A DNA stretch of 64,000 nt. It comes from Wurfbainia villosa (lineage: Eukaryota; Streptophyta; Magnoliopsida; Zingiberales; Zingiberaceae). The notes under the pieces were generated by a model. That model was not told where the DNA came from. It searched no databases and saw nothing but the letters and a program-made list of their open reading frames with translations. The first letter of the stretch is position 1, and each line of letters begins with the position of its first letter. This document shows, piece after piece, positions 10,882-22,804 of this stretch. The stretch spans positions 66,740,720 through 66,804,719 of the forward strand of contig CM046000.1 in assembly GCA_025175895.1 (NCBI GenBank). The letters are read 5' to 3'. The position numbers and the translations under genes were made by a program.

Positions 10882-12390
10882 TGTGTAGATACAGGAGCCA
10901 CTGATCATGTCTGCAATACTTTGCAGGAGTTCCAGGAAACCCGATGACTAGCTGAGGGAGAGATTACCATCTTCATGGGCAATGCTTCAAAGGTGGCGGC
11001 TATTGCAGTGGGAGACGTTTATTTATCTTTTGATAGGAATAAAGTTTTGGTTTTGAGAAATTGTCTTTATGTACCTACTTTTAGAAAGAATCTAATTTCA
11101 GTTTCTAAATTGTTTTTGGACGGATATTCTGTTTCTTTTAATGACAAAGTGGTTATAAAAAGGAATAGGGAGATTATCTGTTCTGGTACATTGGTTGGCA
11201 ATTTGTATACTCTTGAACCGAAAACTCCCACGATGCAAATAGAAGTAAATAACTCATCTTCTAAGTCTAATAAGAGAAAAGAACCTTCGAAAATGAACCA
11301 GACATATCTTTGGCATCTAAGGCTTGGTCATATTAATCTGAGTAGAATTCAAAGGTTGATAGCTGATGGACCTTTGGGTTCATTAGTGGTGGAGGATCTC
11401 CCAAACTGCGAATCTTGCTTGGAAGGTAAAATGACCAAGAGGTCTTTCAAGGCCAAGGGGTATAGAGCCAAAGATGTGTTAGAATTGGTTCATTCTGATC
11501 TGTGCGGTCCTATGTCTATTCAGGATAGAGGTGGCTTTGAATACTTCATCTCTTTTATAGACGATTATTAAAGGTATGGATACATTTACTTGATGCGCCG
11601 CAAGTCTAAATGCTTTGATAGGTTCAAAGAATTCAAGGCTGATGTGGAGAACCGTCAAGGTAAAATTATCAAGACACTACGATCTGATCGTGGTGGCGAG
11701 TACCTATTGGGAGAGTTTAGGAGTTACTTATCAGAGTTTGGGATTCAATCCCAATTGTCCGCACCTGGCACACCCCAGCAGAATGGTGTGGCGGAGCGAA
11801 GGAACATGACTCTTCTAGAGATGGTCAGATCGATGATGAGTTATTCTGAGTTACCTGATTCGTTCTGGGGGTTTGCTTTGGAAACGGCAGCACACATAAT
11901 GAACTTGGTTCCATCTAAGTCAGTACCCTCTACTCCCACAGAATTGTGGATTGGGCAAAAGCCTAGTCTAAGACATATTCAGATTTGGGGTAGTCCAGCA
12001 CATGTGCTGAAGAGAGATGCTGGTAAGTTGGAATCTCGTACAGAAGTACGCTTGTTTGTTGGCTACCCTAAGGGAACAAAGGGTGGTTTGTTCTATCGTC
12101 CTAGAGATCAGAAGGTGATCGTGAGTACGAATGCCAGATTTCTAGAGGAGGACTATGTGATGAACCACAAGCCCACGAGTAGGATTGTTCTTGAGGAGTT
12201 GACAAGGGAAGTCCCGACTTCAGTACCACCGGTACATGAGGAGATACCACAAGTCACTGCACCGCGTGTCACAGAGCATACACAGGAGGCACCTCGTCGT
12301 AGTGGGAGGGTTGTTAGACAACCCGAGAGATTCATGTTCTTGGGAGAGTCTTCGGACATAGTCCCTGGTGAACATGAACCTGATCCCTAG
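10882..12390 (+). pseudogene. pol: Element E protease and integrase region
   Basis: In the same frame as gag. The protease has the catalytic CVDTGATDHVC at 10882 and the LYVPTFRKNLISVSKL segment (11070-11113). The GAG-pre-integrase zinc segment has WHLRLGHIN and CESCLEGKMTK. The integrase core follows: HSDLCGPM, FIDDY, LRSDRGGEYL, GTPQQNGVAERRN. Further on are YPKGTKGG and the linker to RT. In-frame stops lie at 10945 (TGA), 11569 (TAA) and 12388 (TAG); the corresponding codons in G are CGA, TCA and TGG. Confidence 0.88.
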
Positions 12391-13386
12391 ACATATGACG
12401 AGGCACTCCAAGATAGAGATGCGGTATCTTGGCAAAAAGCGATGAATTCAGAGATAGAATCTATGGATTCTAATCAGGTCTGGGAGCTAGTAGAGCCACC
12501 CGATAGTATAAAAGCCATTGGATGCAAGTGGATCTACAAGATAAAGAGAGGAGTAGACGGGAAGGTTGAGACCTTCAAAGCTAGGCTTGTTGCGAAAGGG
12601 TATACTCAGAAAGAGGGTATCGATTATGAGGAGACCTTTTCGCCGATAGCTATGCTTAAGTCTATCCGGATTCTCTTATCTATAGCTGCTCATATGGATT
12701 ATGAGATTTGGTAGATGGATGTCAAGACATCTTTCCTTAACGAAAGTCTTGAGGAGAACATCTATATGCGGCAACCAGAGGGATTCATTGCTAAAGGCAA
12801 AGAGAATCTTGTATGTAAGCTTAATCGGTCCATTTATGGATTGAAGCAAGCTTCTAGATCTTGGAACATCCACTTTGATGAAGTAATCCAGTCATATGGA
12901 TTTATTCAAAGTCCGGATGAGCCTTGTGTATACAAGAGATGTGACGGAAATGTAGTGGTATTTCTTGTACTATACGTAGATGACATTTTGTTAGTTGGCA
13001 ACAATATCAGAGTGTTATCAGACGTAAGGATATGGTTGTCCAAACAGTTTGACATGAAGGACTTGGGAGAAGTGGGACACATCCTTGGGATCAAGGTAAT
13101 AAGGGATCGCAAGAAAAGGATGTTGTGCTTATCTCAAGCTTCATACATTGACACTATCCTTGCTGGTTTTAGCATGTAGAAATCCAAGAAAGGTTTTCTA
13201 TCTTTTAGGCATGGAGTTCCTTTATCTAAAGAGATGTGTCCCAAAACATCAAAGGAGATAGAGGAGATGAAGGCGGTTCCTTATGCTTCGACAGTAGGAA
13301 GCCTCATGTATGTTATGCTATGTACGAGACCAGATATCTGCTTTGTCGTGGGCATGGTTAGCAGATATCAGAGTAATCTTGGATAG
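12391..13386 (+). pseudogene. pol: Element E reverse transcriptase
   Basis: Copia RT with KWIYKIKRGVDGKVE, ARLVAKGYTQKEGIDYEETF, QMDVKT-like (stop at 12712 replaces Q), IYGLKQASRSWN, and the catalytic LYVDDILLVGNN near 12978. Stops at 12712 and 13177 differ from the G copy. The TAG at 13384-13386 is also present in G. The enzyme copies element RNA into cDNA inside particles. Confidence 0.9.
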
Positions 13387-13960
13387 GGACATTGGACTGC
13401 AGTAAAGCATATATTGAAGTACCTGAGAAGGACTAGGGATTATATGCTGGTTTACCGGGCAGATCAATTAGTCCCTGTGGGTTACACGGATTCGGATTTC
13501 CAATCAGATAGGGATAACAGTAAGTCTACCTCGGGGTTTGTGTTTACTTTTGGAGGTGGAGCCATAGTATGGAGGAGTGTAAAGCAGAAATGCGTGGCGG
13601 ACTCTACCATGGAAGCTGAGTATGTGGCAGCCTCTGAGGCAGCCAAGGAAGTTGTATGGCTCAGGAACTTCTTGATGGACTTGGATGTGATTCCTGGTTT
13701 ACCCAGATCTATCACAATTTATTGTGATAACAGTGGTGTAGTTGCAAACTCGAAGGAACCACGAGCCCATAAGTCAAGTAAACACATAGAGCGCAAGTAC
13801 CACCTGATACGAGAGATCGTAATGTGAGGAGAAGTAGTTGTCGCCAAGATTGCATCAGAGGATAACCTGGCGATCCATTCACTAAGGCCCTTCCAGCGAA
13901 AGCGTTTGATAGGCATGTGGAGGACATGGGGATCAGATGTATGGCAGTATGATGATAGCA
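13387..13960 (+). pseudogene. pol: Element E RNase H
   Basis: Contains GYTDSDFQSDRDNSKSTSG, MEAEYVAASEAAKEVVWL, IYCDNSGVVANS and HIERKYHLIRE, the copia RNase H signature with its acidic residues. A TGA at 13825 replaces the CGA seen in G, and a one-base deletion near 13871 shifts the terminal ALPAKAFDRHVEDMG segment seen in G. It is followed by the polypurine tract. Confidence 0.88.
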
Positions 13961-13974
13961 TAGTCTTTTAGTAT

Positions 13975-13985
13975 AAGTGGGAGAT
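13975..13985 (+). other. Polypurine tract of element E
   Basis: AAGTGGGAGAT adjoins the 3' LTR start TGTTGG at 13986. This is the standard plus-strand primer position in copia elements. Confidence 0.85.
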
Positions 13986-16011
13986 TGTTGGAATGTATAC
14001 TGAAAGCCTAGCACTTTTTGTATGAACATTTTTATTTTGAAATAAGAATCACATGATCATTGTTTGCACTTTATATTTATTATATGTGTGCATATTGTCT
14101 AATATTTTACATTGTAGATAACATGGTGCTTGGTGTGGCACAGAAGATCATGTTATCAGTCCCTTGTAGAATATAAGTAGAGGCTCACAACCAAGATGGT
14201 TTTGGACAAACCATTGGCATGGTTGTAGTGTAGCTTGGTATTGTTTTGTCTTGAACATAGAGTTAAACTAGTACACTTAGGTGTATTGAGCAGGACCGAC
14301 ATAGAGGTGATTCAATTTATTGCTAACTACATAATTGAATCGGACCTCAGATATTATGTTGTACATGCTCTTAATCCTGATATAATAACGGGCACATGTA
14401 CTTAGTATTTATTTCTTTGATTTACCATAGGGTGAGGTTTAGATTGATTAAATCAATATGCCCGGTAAGTTGGGAAATAATATTATTTACATGGTGTGCC
14501 ATTGATTATAGGAGGAAACTGTGTCCTATATATTAGGTTGATGATGTCCCCTTGAGGAGCTCATAAGGTTCATCATGTAAACCCAGCTGGTTGACTTAGT
14601 CAACATGATGATAAGGTTGAGTGGCACTACTCGAGAAGTTAGATGTTAATTGATTGATGGTTAGTAAATCAATTAATTAACGGACATTCGATATCTTAAA
14701 CACGGGGAGATTGATGTACAAATAATATGTGGAGCCCATATTAATTTATGGGGGTTGGTGAGGTAGTTCAATGATGATCCTCTAGTGGAATGGAACATCA
14801 TTGATGGATCAAGTTTGTGTGGTTCCGATCCATCGGGTGGCCAAGATCCAACTCCTCCTCATGGTCCCTATCGTAGCCTAATATAATCCTCAAGAAGTCT
14901 AGATCCAAGGATGTAAAACAAAACTCTAAAACCAACGGTTGGGATTAAATCCCTAGAACCGACGGTTGAGATTAAATCTCTAGATCCGACGGTTGGGATG
15001 AAACCCTAGAACTGACGGTTGAGATTAAATCCCTAGATCCGATGGTTGGGATTAAATCCCTAGATCCTATGGTTGGGATGAAACCCTAGATCTGACGGTT
15101 GGGATAAAACCCTAGATACGACGGTGGAGATTAAATCCCTAGATCCGACGGTGGAGATTAAAGGAGGCTTAAGCCCAATTCTATAAATAGAGGGCTAAGG
15201 CTTGGGCGGCAAGATATGGTTTTTGGATTAGGGTTTTGCCTCTCAAGAGTTTAGGCGGCTAGGGTTTGGTTTGTGGTTTGGGCGGCAACAAGGAAGGAGA
15301 TTAGGGTTTCCTCCTTTTCTCCTTGGTGGCCGGCGCTCACTCCATCTTCCTCCTTGCTTTGGCCAGCCCTCTTCCTCCTCCTTTTCTCCTTGGTGCCCGG
15401 TGGTTCTCCAATCCATTGGTGGCCGGCGCTTCTCCCATTCCTTGGTGGCGGTTACAACATTTGCCAACCAACCATCTACTCCTTGGCCGGTGGTTATATC
15501 AAGCTCCTTGGCTTGGTGGCCGGTTCTAGAAAGGAGAAGGAGTTTTGTTTGGTTCTTCTCTTTGTTCGGAGAGAGCAAGGAAGGGAAGAACGTGACCTAG
15601 AAGGCTTCTACTCGTGGAGGATCTTCGCCCACACGACGTCCACGAGGAGGATAGGATATATGGTAGAAGATCAAGAGGTATAAAAGTTTTACAACTTTAT
15701 TTTTTTGATCTTAGCATGTTCTTTATGTGTTGATTATACTAGTTTGTATTTGTATGTATTTTGTATAATCATGGACCCCGAAGACAAACACAAAAACCGG
15801 CGATCCGTCCATCGTCTCTTCCGTGGCTAACCAACTAGAAGAGTTGGGTTGCTTGAACAACTAGTTTGTTCAAGCGATCGCTCAAGTTGTTAGCATGACG
15901 ACGAATTGGTTGTGCTAAGGAAACTCATCCCATCCGGATTAGTTTTTTCATTAGTGAAAATTTTAATCCGAGGACATGGGAGCCAATGAGCCTCCGAAGC
16001 AACTCCCAACA
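13986..16011 (+). repeat. 3' LTR of copia element E (2026 bp)
   Basis: Nearly identical to 6932-8974. It holds the minisatellite at 14935-15165 and a TATA box at 15183-15190. Differences cluster in the minisatellite and in the TTGGTGGCCGG-rich segment (about 15450-15510). It ends CCCAACA, followed by the target duplication GTAAC. Confidence 0.92.
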
Positions 16012-16040
16012 GTAACTCCTATAGTTGTCCCTGAAGTTCC
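16012..16040 (-). pseudogene. pol: Sliver of chromovirus D RT between E and F
   Basis: Includes the right GTAAC duplication of E (16012-16016) and the left GTTCC duplication of F (16036-16040). On the minus strand it encodes part of the ELQ.QL.ELLDKG segment that joins 17455 and 6926, with a CAG-to-TAG stop. Confidence 0.85.
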
Positions 16041-17454
16041 TGTTAGGAATCGTTGGAATAGCTAGAGGGGGTGAATAGCGTAGATGAAATTCGCTCGCGT
16101 TTGTGTCTACAATTTCGTTAGTGCACAGTGGAAATAGAAATAATAAAAGCGATAACGAAATAGACAACAAGCTAACACAATGATATAACGTGGTTCGGAA
16201 CCGCACGGTTCCTACTCCACGGATCGAGCTCTAAAGAGCCCTAGTGATGCACACGCACTCACTAATGATAAACACACCTTCTCGACACAAGTCGGAGGCA
16301 GAGAAACCCCTTACAATAGATCTTACAACAGTAAGAACGAAATATAAGTAATATACAATGTAAATATGAAATACAAGTAAAGAAAAGACTTTACAACACT
16401 TGTTTTGATTGCTTGAATGCTTGGTTGCTTGCTTGCACTTGGAGACCTGATTTGCACCAACAAATCACCCCAATAGCCCTCGAGAACCGGTTGCTTTTTC
16501 CTCCATCACGAGCTCCATATATAGCTTCAACCTGTGCTGGAAAAAGTCTATCAGTCGATTGATCGAGACCATCAGTCGACTGATGCCACTGTTGTCGTGA
16601 GACAACGGCTAGTTCCACGTTGGATAAGTCCAACGGAACTACCATCGATCGGCCCGATTGTGACCATCGATCGGCCCGATGGAGTCCTCACTCGACCTCG
16701 AGTCTCGACTCCGATCTGGCCGAATTCTCGACCACCGATCGTCATCACACTATCAGTCGACTACTCGAGCCATCAGTCGACTGCCAACCTATGGCAGTCG
16801 ATTGCTATGCCATAACCCACAGTCAAACCCTAGTTGACTCGGTCCAGTCGACTGCCACATGGCACCAGTCGACTGGCACACCTCAAACATGAGGTTTTAA
16901 CTCAAGTATGGTTCCCCCATACTTGCTAGACCACCTTTAGCCTAGACCTAAGCCTTCTAGTCACCTCCATCAGCCTTACGCCTCTCGGATCCCTCCAAGT
17001 CATCCATGACTTGTTCATCCATCGCGCTAGCCTTCAGGTGCTTCCGTCGGCTATGTCATGCTAACGGTGTCTACACCGCCAAGGCACATTGGACTTACGC
17101 CGCCAAGACTCCGCTTGGACTTTACGCCGCCAATATTAAACCCCTTGGACTTCAAATGCTAACCCATGTTAGACTTTCCATGCCAAGACCATGCTTGGAC
17201 TTTCCTTGCCAACTCATGTTGGACTTTCCATTTGCCAAGACCCATGCTTGGACTTTCCTTGCCAACACATGTTGGACTTTCCATTTGCCAAGTACTCAGG
17301 ACTTGGACTTTCCCAACTGCCAAGTGTCCAACTTGGACTTTCCATGACAATTATATTGTCATATGTTTTTATCGAAACATCAAAACACATCAAAACATCA
17401 CTCGAGCCAAACTCGAGTCCTGGTCAATCGTGACCTGGGCCGATTGCACCAATA
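16041..17454 (-). repeat. Solo LTR F of the TR-GAG family (1414 bp)
   Basis: TGTTAGGAATCG at 16041 to CACCAATA at 17454 (the expected end is CACCAACA), flanked by GTTCC at 16036-16040 and 17455-17459. It is homologous to the LTRs of the 43472-52045 element. There is no internal region, so it is the product of LTR-LTR recombination. It contains CAGTCGACTG and ATCGATCGG palindromes (about 16550-16870) and a CCAAG..CTTGG-type minisatellite (about 17085-17345). Confidence 0.93.
17085..17345. repeat. Minisatellite of CTTGGACTTT units (F)
   Basis: Degenerate units of about 30 bp: CTTGGACTTTCC or CTTGGACTTTACG, then TGCCAAG or CGCCAAG, so each unit contains a small CCAAG/CTTGG inverted repeat. The same array is in the TR-GAG LTRs at about 44505-44765 and 51690-51945. 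Predicted ORFs here are artefacts of the repeat. Confidence 0.85.
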
Positions 17455-17755
17455 GTTCCTTCAATTCAACCAGCGCCATACGGTAAGGTGATTTAGAGAT
17501 CGGATTAGTACCAGGAATCAATTCGATCTCAAATTCAATTTCTCTATCTGGGGCTAACCCTGGTAGTTCATCTGGGAATACCTCTGGGTAGTTGCATACA
17601 ACTCTGACATCTTCTAGCTTCTGGTCCTCGGCTTGACTTATATCGACCACATGTGCTAGAAACCCAGTGCATCCACTATCTAACATCTTGCGCGCCTGTA
17701 AAGCTGATAGAAATTTATCGATTCTTTTCCTTGGCTCTCCAATAAATTCAAACAT
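17455..17755 (-). pseudogene. pol: Chromovirus D reverse transcriptase, N-terminal part
   Basis: Encodes VVCNYPEVFPDELPGLAPDREIEFEIELIPGT and ISKSPYRMA.VELKEL, the classic N-terminal RT segment of chromoviruses (usually VREFPDVFPDELPGLPP). The frame is cut at the F insertion. One codon break separates it from the protease frame (17771). Confidence 0.88.
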
Positions 17756-17770
17756 AGGTTCTTCCTTCGG

Positions 17771-18220
17771 CTAGAAGACCACTTTTCTTTTACGGCACTC
17801 GATCGAAGCACCATACTTGCTTAAGAAATCCATGCCCAATATAATATCATAATCATGTATGTCGAGCACTATCAAATCACAGTAGAGGTCTCTGTCTGCG
17901 ATTCTGATGGGTGCGGCTCGTAGAATATGAGCAGAGGGCATTACTTCTCCCGAGGGTAGTGTGGTTAAGAACTTGCAATCCAAAGCTTGTGGTGGTATGT
18001 CCATCTTTTTCGTGAAAGGTGTAGAAACAAACGAATGTGTTGCCCTAGTATCAAATAATGCAGTAGCATGCTGACAAAAAATAAATATCTGACCTGTGAC
18101 AACCGTAGAAGTGTTCGCCACATCTTCTTTGGTGAGAGAGAATACCCTGGCATTCGTCATCACTAGCGGGGCTTCCAATCTCCCTTGACTTATCGGGGTA
18201 CCTTCGATTGCAGCCTGCAT
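17771..18220 (-). pseudogene. pol: Chromovirus D aspartic protease
   Basis: Retropepsin-like domain with ALFDTRATHSFVS, where the catalytic triad D-T-G is changed to D-T-R, then DLIVLDIHDYDIILGMDFLSKYGASIEC, the usual LGMDWL-type element. The Gly-to-Arg change at the active site should inactivate it. It follows the gag zinc knuckle across a stop. Confidence 0.85.
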
Positions 18221-18259
18221 CTGGTGTAGCTGTGGAGGAGCACCCCTGTACTGGGCATA

Positions 18260-19250
18260 CTACTGAGGAGGTGCCTGAACCTGAATAGGGCAGTCCTTGA
18301 CTCTATTCCCATCCCGTCCACAGTTGTAGCATCTATTCGTGCCCCTGTAGCACACTCCGGGATGTATCTTCTCGCATGTAGTACACAGAGGGATCTTGGG
18401 TTGCTTGTTCGCTAGACCACCTTTACAGTCATCCCATTGCTTTCTCTTGCCAATGTGGTTCCCTTTCCAAGTACTCTGGTTTCTCTGACCTCCTAACTGG
18501 GCTTGACTCCTGCCTTCACTCAGTGCCTTCTTTTGCTGGTTAATGTTGTTCAGGTAATGTTCGGTAATCAAGGCACTACTAAACAGCTCCTCTATGGTCT
18601 ATGAACTCTGCCAGCCACGTTCAGAGCTATCTCGGGTCGGAGCATCTTTAGCATGAGTCTGACCCTTTCTCTTTCTCTACTAACCAACTCTGGGCATAGG
18701 CGTGCGAGTCGGTTGAACCTCTTCACAGCTTCACTAACTGATAGGTCACCTTGCCGGAACCCAGTGAACTCGTCATAATGCTTGTTTGTCACGCACATAT
18801 GGAAGAATTCTTCAAAAAATTCATATTCGAAGTCCGTCCATCTCATCTGATTCACTTGCCTCTTTGCTTTAACCCTTTCCCACCACATTTGGGCATCTCC
18901 AAAAGGCAAAATGGCGCGCACTTAATCTTCTCGCATTCGGGCTAGTCCAGTAGCTCTATGATGCTTTCCACAGTCTTGAACCAGGCCTGGGCGTCTCATG
19001 GTTCACCAGTACCAGAGAAATTTTCCGGCTTCAGCCTCTGCCACTGGATTAGGTAAGCTTCCTGTCGAACTATCGGGCCAGGGCCTGCTGGTGGAGCGGT
19101 AGGGTTTCCTCGCTGATTCATTAAGGCATTTATCACTTGTTGTTTCTCTGTGACTTGACGTTGGAGTTCAGTAACCACATGCGTAAGGTCAGCTGAGGGT
19201 GCTATCTCATCGACCCGACTACTACATCTCTCAGCCATGTTTATCTTCAT
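18260..19250 (-). pseudogene. gag: Chromovirus D gag
   Basis: Begins MKINMAERC about 210 bp after the primer site. It contains the linker to LKPENFSGTGEP, then AQAWFKTVESI, the retrotrans_gag core (FGDAQMWWERVKAK, FEYEFFEEFFHM, FTGFRQGDLSVSEAVKRFNRLARLCPEL), and a cysteine-rich end, CTTCEKIHPGVC and CYNCGRDGNRVKDC. In the latter CCHC knuckle the histidine is replaced by Asn. There are stops at the GEP and ELLD positions, and a frameshift near 18930. Confidence 0.85.
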
Positions 19251-19462
19251 ATATTAGAATAAGGCTAGTATAAGATTATCATTCATTTATCTATCTATGC
19301 ATATTTAAACTAAGCTAGCATAAGGTTATCATACATATTTTCATGCATATTTAAGCTAAAAGCATTTCTTATCGTACATGAAAGAAACAGAGTAGGCATA
19401 GAATTTCTTACTTGGAGCGGCAGGATTGGAGCTTGATGTGTGTGTAGTGGAAAGGCAGATCT

Positions 19463-19474
19463 GCTCTGATACCA
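19463..19474 (-). other. Primer binding site of chromovirus D (initiator Met tRNA)
   Basis: On the minus strand TGGTATCAGAGC, three bases after the 5' LTR end at 19478. Confidence 0.9.
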
Positions 19475-19477
19475 ACC

Positions 19478-22400
19478 TATCACGCCCGCCCTTTCTAGGG
19501 GTACGGAGGGCGGTGCGACGTGATCGTACATACAAGCATTACAGCAGAAGACTACATATACTTCTTACAGCGGAAGACTTTAAACTTCTTTTTTTTCTTT
19601 CTTTTAAACATAAGCATGCATCATCATCTCATAAATACTTAGTTCCAGTTCATGACATTCAACTTAAAGAAAATGTGCATAAGTACGGAAAGCATAAACA
19701 GATCTCCTCCACCATGCCACTACCACACACTTTTCCCCTCCTGCTGCTCCCTTTAGTTTAGTCATTCTTTACCCTTATCTGCAGTACAAGGGAACATAAA
19801 ACTATAAGCACATAGGCTTAGTAAGATCCTGTCCTACTCACAAAAATCATACGTCAAGCATTAAGCATAGAGTAGTGACATGATCATATATGCTCATATA
19901 AGCATAACATTCATATAAATTTCAAGAACATAAGCAAGCATAACATGCATATAAACATACCAGAACATAAGCATAGCATCCATATAAACATTCAATAACA
20001 TAAGCAAACATAACATGCATAATAACATCATAATGATCTAGACATGAAATAAAGGCATATGCAGGATGCTCTTTGAAAACATAAATATTATAGGTACTTA
20101 AACATAATCTCAACATATTAGGCCCGGCATTGTACCACATACATCATCATCATAGCGCGCATCCCTAATAGACCCGAGGTAGCTAATCTCGAACCCACTA
20201 GAGTACTAGGCCCAAACTATGTCCGTCGGCCTAGGGGCAACATAACATAGAAGCCCATCCTAAGCCCGTACTTATGACCGTCGGCCTAGGACATCTGGGA
20301 GCCCATCCCGTACTGAGTCTGTACTATGACCGTCGACCCAGGGGCACGTAGGAGCCCATCCCTTGGACCATATTAGGGTCCTGGTACAAGCCATGCAGAA
20401 AGTAAAATAGCATATCAGGTTCCTTATCATAACATATCATATTTCTTTTCATAAACAAATCTTGTTTCTTATCATGGCATATCATGTTTCTTCTTCTTAG
20501 CATATCGTGTTCCTTCTTCATAACATATCATATTTCTTTTCATAACATAGCATGTTCCTTGTTTATAACATATCATGTTTCCTTCTTCATAACATATCAT
20601 ATTTCTTTTCATATCATATCATGTTCCTTCTTTATGACATATCATATACTCATACAATTAACATGGCAATGAGCATAACATAATCATACATTCATACAAT
20701 TAACATGGCAAGGAGCAAAACCTAATCATACATTAATACAATTAACATGGACAACAAGCATAACCTAATCATACATTCATACAATTAACATGGACATAAG
20801 GTAGTGACATCAACCAATCATGCTATCATAAAATCTAACTATCATCATATTTGCATCTTTTTCTACATGTAGCATGGCATGGAAGACTTAGTAGAGGGCA
20901 TGTACATGAGCTGGCCGAAACCCTAAGGGAGGGTTCTTAGGAGTTTACATGCTAAACAACTTGTGAAAGGTCTGCTTAACATCATACTAACATCACACAC
21001 ATATAGGGCATGGCATAAACATCATGAACAAGCATAACATGGTGTGATCTAAACTTCATGGAGTTCTACCAAAATTTTAAACCCTAAACAACTTGTACAT
21101 GATCTAACTAACCACATATTAATTCTATCACATATAAATCATGGCATGGAAGGCCCTTAGGAGTTTAATTGAGCCTTGGCCGAGAGCTTCAAGGAATCCT
21201 AAGATCCATTTCTTAAATCTAGCTTAGCTATCAACATGTTACCTTCATCTACATTCAAACATAGCATGACAACTTATATATCATGGTATGATAGAGCTAA
21301 ATGGGTCTTGGCCGAATGTTTCAAGGAGCTTTAAAGATCAACCACTTAAATTTAGTTTAGTTACAACATGTTATCTTCATCTAACATCAAAACATAGCAT
21401 GAACACATCTAGAGCATAGCATAGAAAACCATTAGGGGTCAAAAAGGGGACTTGGTCGAGAGTTTCATGAAGGTTGGAGATCAAGCACTTAACCAAACCT
21501 ATTTAGAAATCTATTACCATCATATTCATACAAAGTATAGCATGGATCATCATGGAAAGCATAAGGAATTGTCTTGGCCGAAAGTTCATGAAGCTTTTAA
21601 GATCCAACACTTAACCAAACCTATCTAGAAACCTATTATCATCATATTCATACAAAGTATAGCATGGATCATCATGGAAAAACATAAGGAATGGTCTTGG
21701 CCGAAAGTTCATGAAGCTTTTAAGATCAAACACTCAACCAAACCTATTTAGAAACCTATTATCATCATATTCATACAAGGTATAGCATGGATCATCATGG
21801 AAAACATAAGGAATGGTCTTGGCCAAAAGTTTCATGTAAGGTTTTTTTCTTAATAACATCAATCGAAACAACTTGTATGCAGGTGAGGGGATACTTACAT
21901 CCTTCGCTTGTTAATAGTTGGAAAATACCGTAAGTGATGCCAAACTATAGCCTTCTTCTTGCTTGGGTAGGTTTTCGGAAAATGGAAGAGGGAAAGGAGT
22001 AGGGTTTCGGTGAGGAAGAAGAAGGGAAGGAGAGGATGCCAACTTTGGTTTCTCATGTCTCCTCATTCCCCTATTTATTCACTTGAAGGTGTGCCTTAGC
22101 CTCCCTTACCCTTATCCATCATTTCATATACCCTTCTAATAGCACAACCCTGCTGGGCTTCTAGTTATTGGATTCATCTTAGGGTTTAGCTTACAACACA
22201 TTATCTTCATCTAACATCAAAACATAGCATGAACACCTCTAGAGCATAGCATAGAAAACCATTAGGGGTCCAAAGGGGGGTTTTGGTCGAGAGTTTTCTT
22301 GTAGCTTTTTCTTAATAACTTCAATCGAACAACTTGTATGCAAGTGAAGGGATACTTACATCCTTCTCTTTGTTTAATGGTTGGAAAAACACCCTAAGTG

Positions 22401-22799
22401 ATGCCAACCTAGAGCCTTCTTCTTGCTTGGGTAGGTTTTCAGAAAATGGAAGATGGGGAGGAGTAGGGTTTCGGTGAGGAAGAAGAAGAGAAGGAGAGAA
22501 TGAAATTTTTGATTTCTCATGTCTCCTCATTCCCCTATTTATTCACTTGAAGGTGTCTCTTAGCCTCCCTTACCCTTATCTAACATTTCCCATACCCTTC
22601 TTATAGCACAACCCTGCTGGGCTTCTGGTTATTGGGTGCATCTTAAGGGTTAGCTATCTACTTGGGGTTTAGTGTTCAAATCCTGGGCTATGCATCCTTT
22701 TTGGCTCTATTTCTTTTATTTTTGAAAGAGCCCACATAAAAGCCCATATGATCATGCAAAAATTCTCATAAAATTTTTAGAAATTTTACGGGCGTTAAA
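19478..22799 (-). repeat. 5' LTR of chromovirus D (3322 bp)
   Basis: Homologous to 868-4194. Both termini carry point changes (TATCACG for TGTCACG at 19478; GTTAAA for GTTACA at 22799). It has the same internal repeats, including the 122-bp array (about 21470-21830) and the 460-bp direct duplication (about 21850-22690). It is followed by the ACTAA duplication at 22800-22804. Confidence 0.92.
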
Positions 22800-22804
22800 A
22801 CTAA

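Larger units (their letters stand above)
6932..16011 (+). mobile_element. Ty1/copia element E, complete, 9080 bp, decayed
   Basis: A plus-strand copia element with LTRs at 6932-8974 and 13986-16011, an initiator-Met primer site, a 1-kb leader, gag, protease, integrase, RT and RNase H in copia order, and a polypurine tract. GTAAC flanks both ends. The polyprotein keeps one reading frame from 10036 to 13827, broken by eight stop codons and no frameshift in that span. Element G (from 55651) is the same family. Lineage within copia (Tork/Angela-like) is a guess from the gag start and LTR length. Confidence 0.93.
868..22799 (-). mobile_element. Tekay/Del-type chromovirus D, 21.9 kb with nested insertions
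   Basis: A Ty3/gypsy element on the minus strand with two 3.3-kb LTRs, an initiator-Met primer site, and gag, protease, RT, RNase H, integrase and a terminal chromodomain in the chromovirus order. It is flanked by ACTAA on both sides. Copia element E (6932-16011) and solo LTR F (16041-17454) interrupt the RT coding region; without them D would be about 11.4 kb. RT sequence (YRALN.., FIDDIL), the long LTRs and the C-terminal chromodomain point to the Tekay/Del clade. Coding is broken at many points, so the copy is dead. Confidence 0.92.

Noticed and set aside
16550..17345. CRISPR-like or regulatory palindrome array
   Set aside because: The repeats are degenerate, the spacers are not unique, the location is inside a plant LTR, and there are no cas genes.
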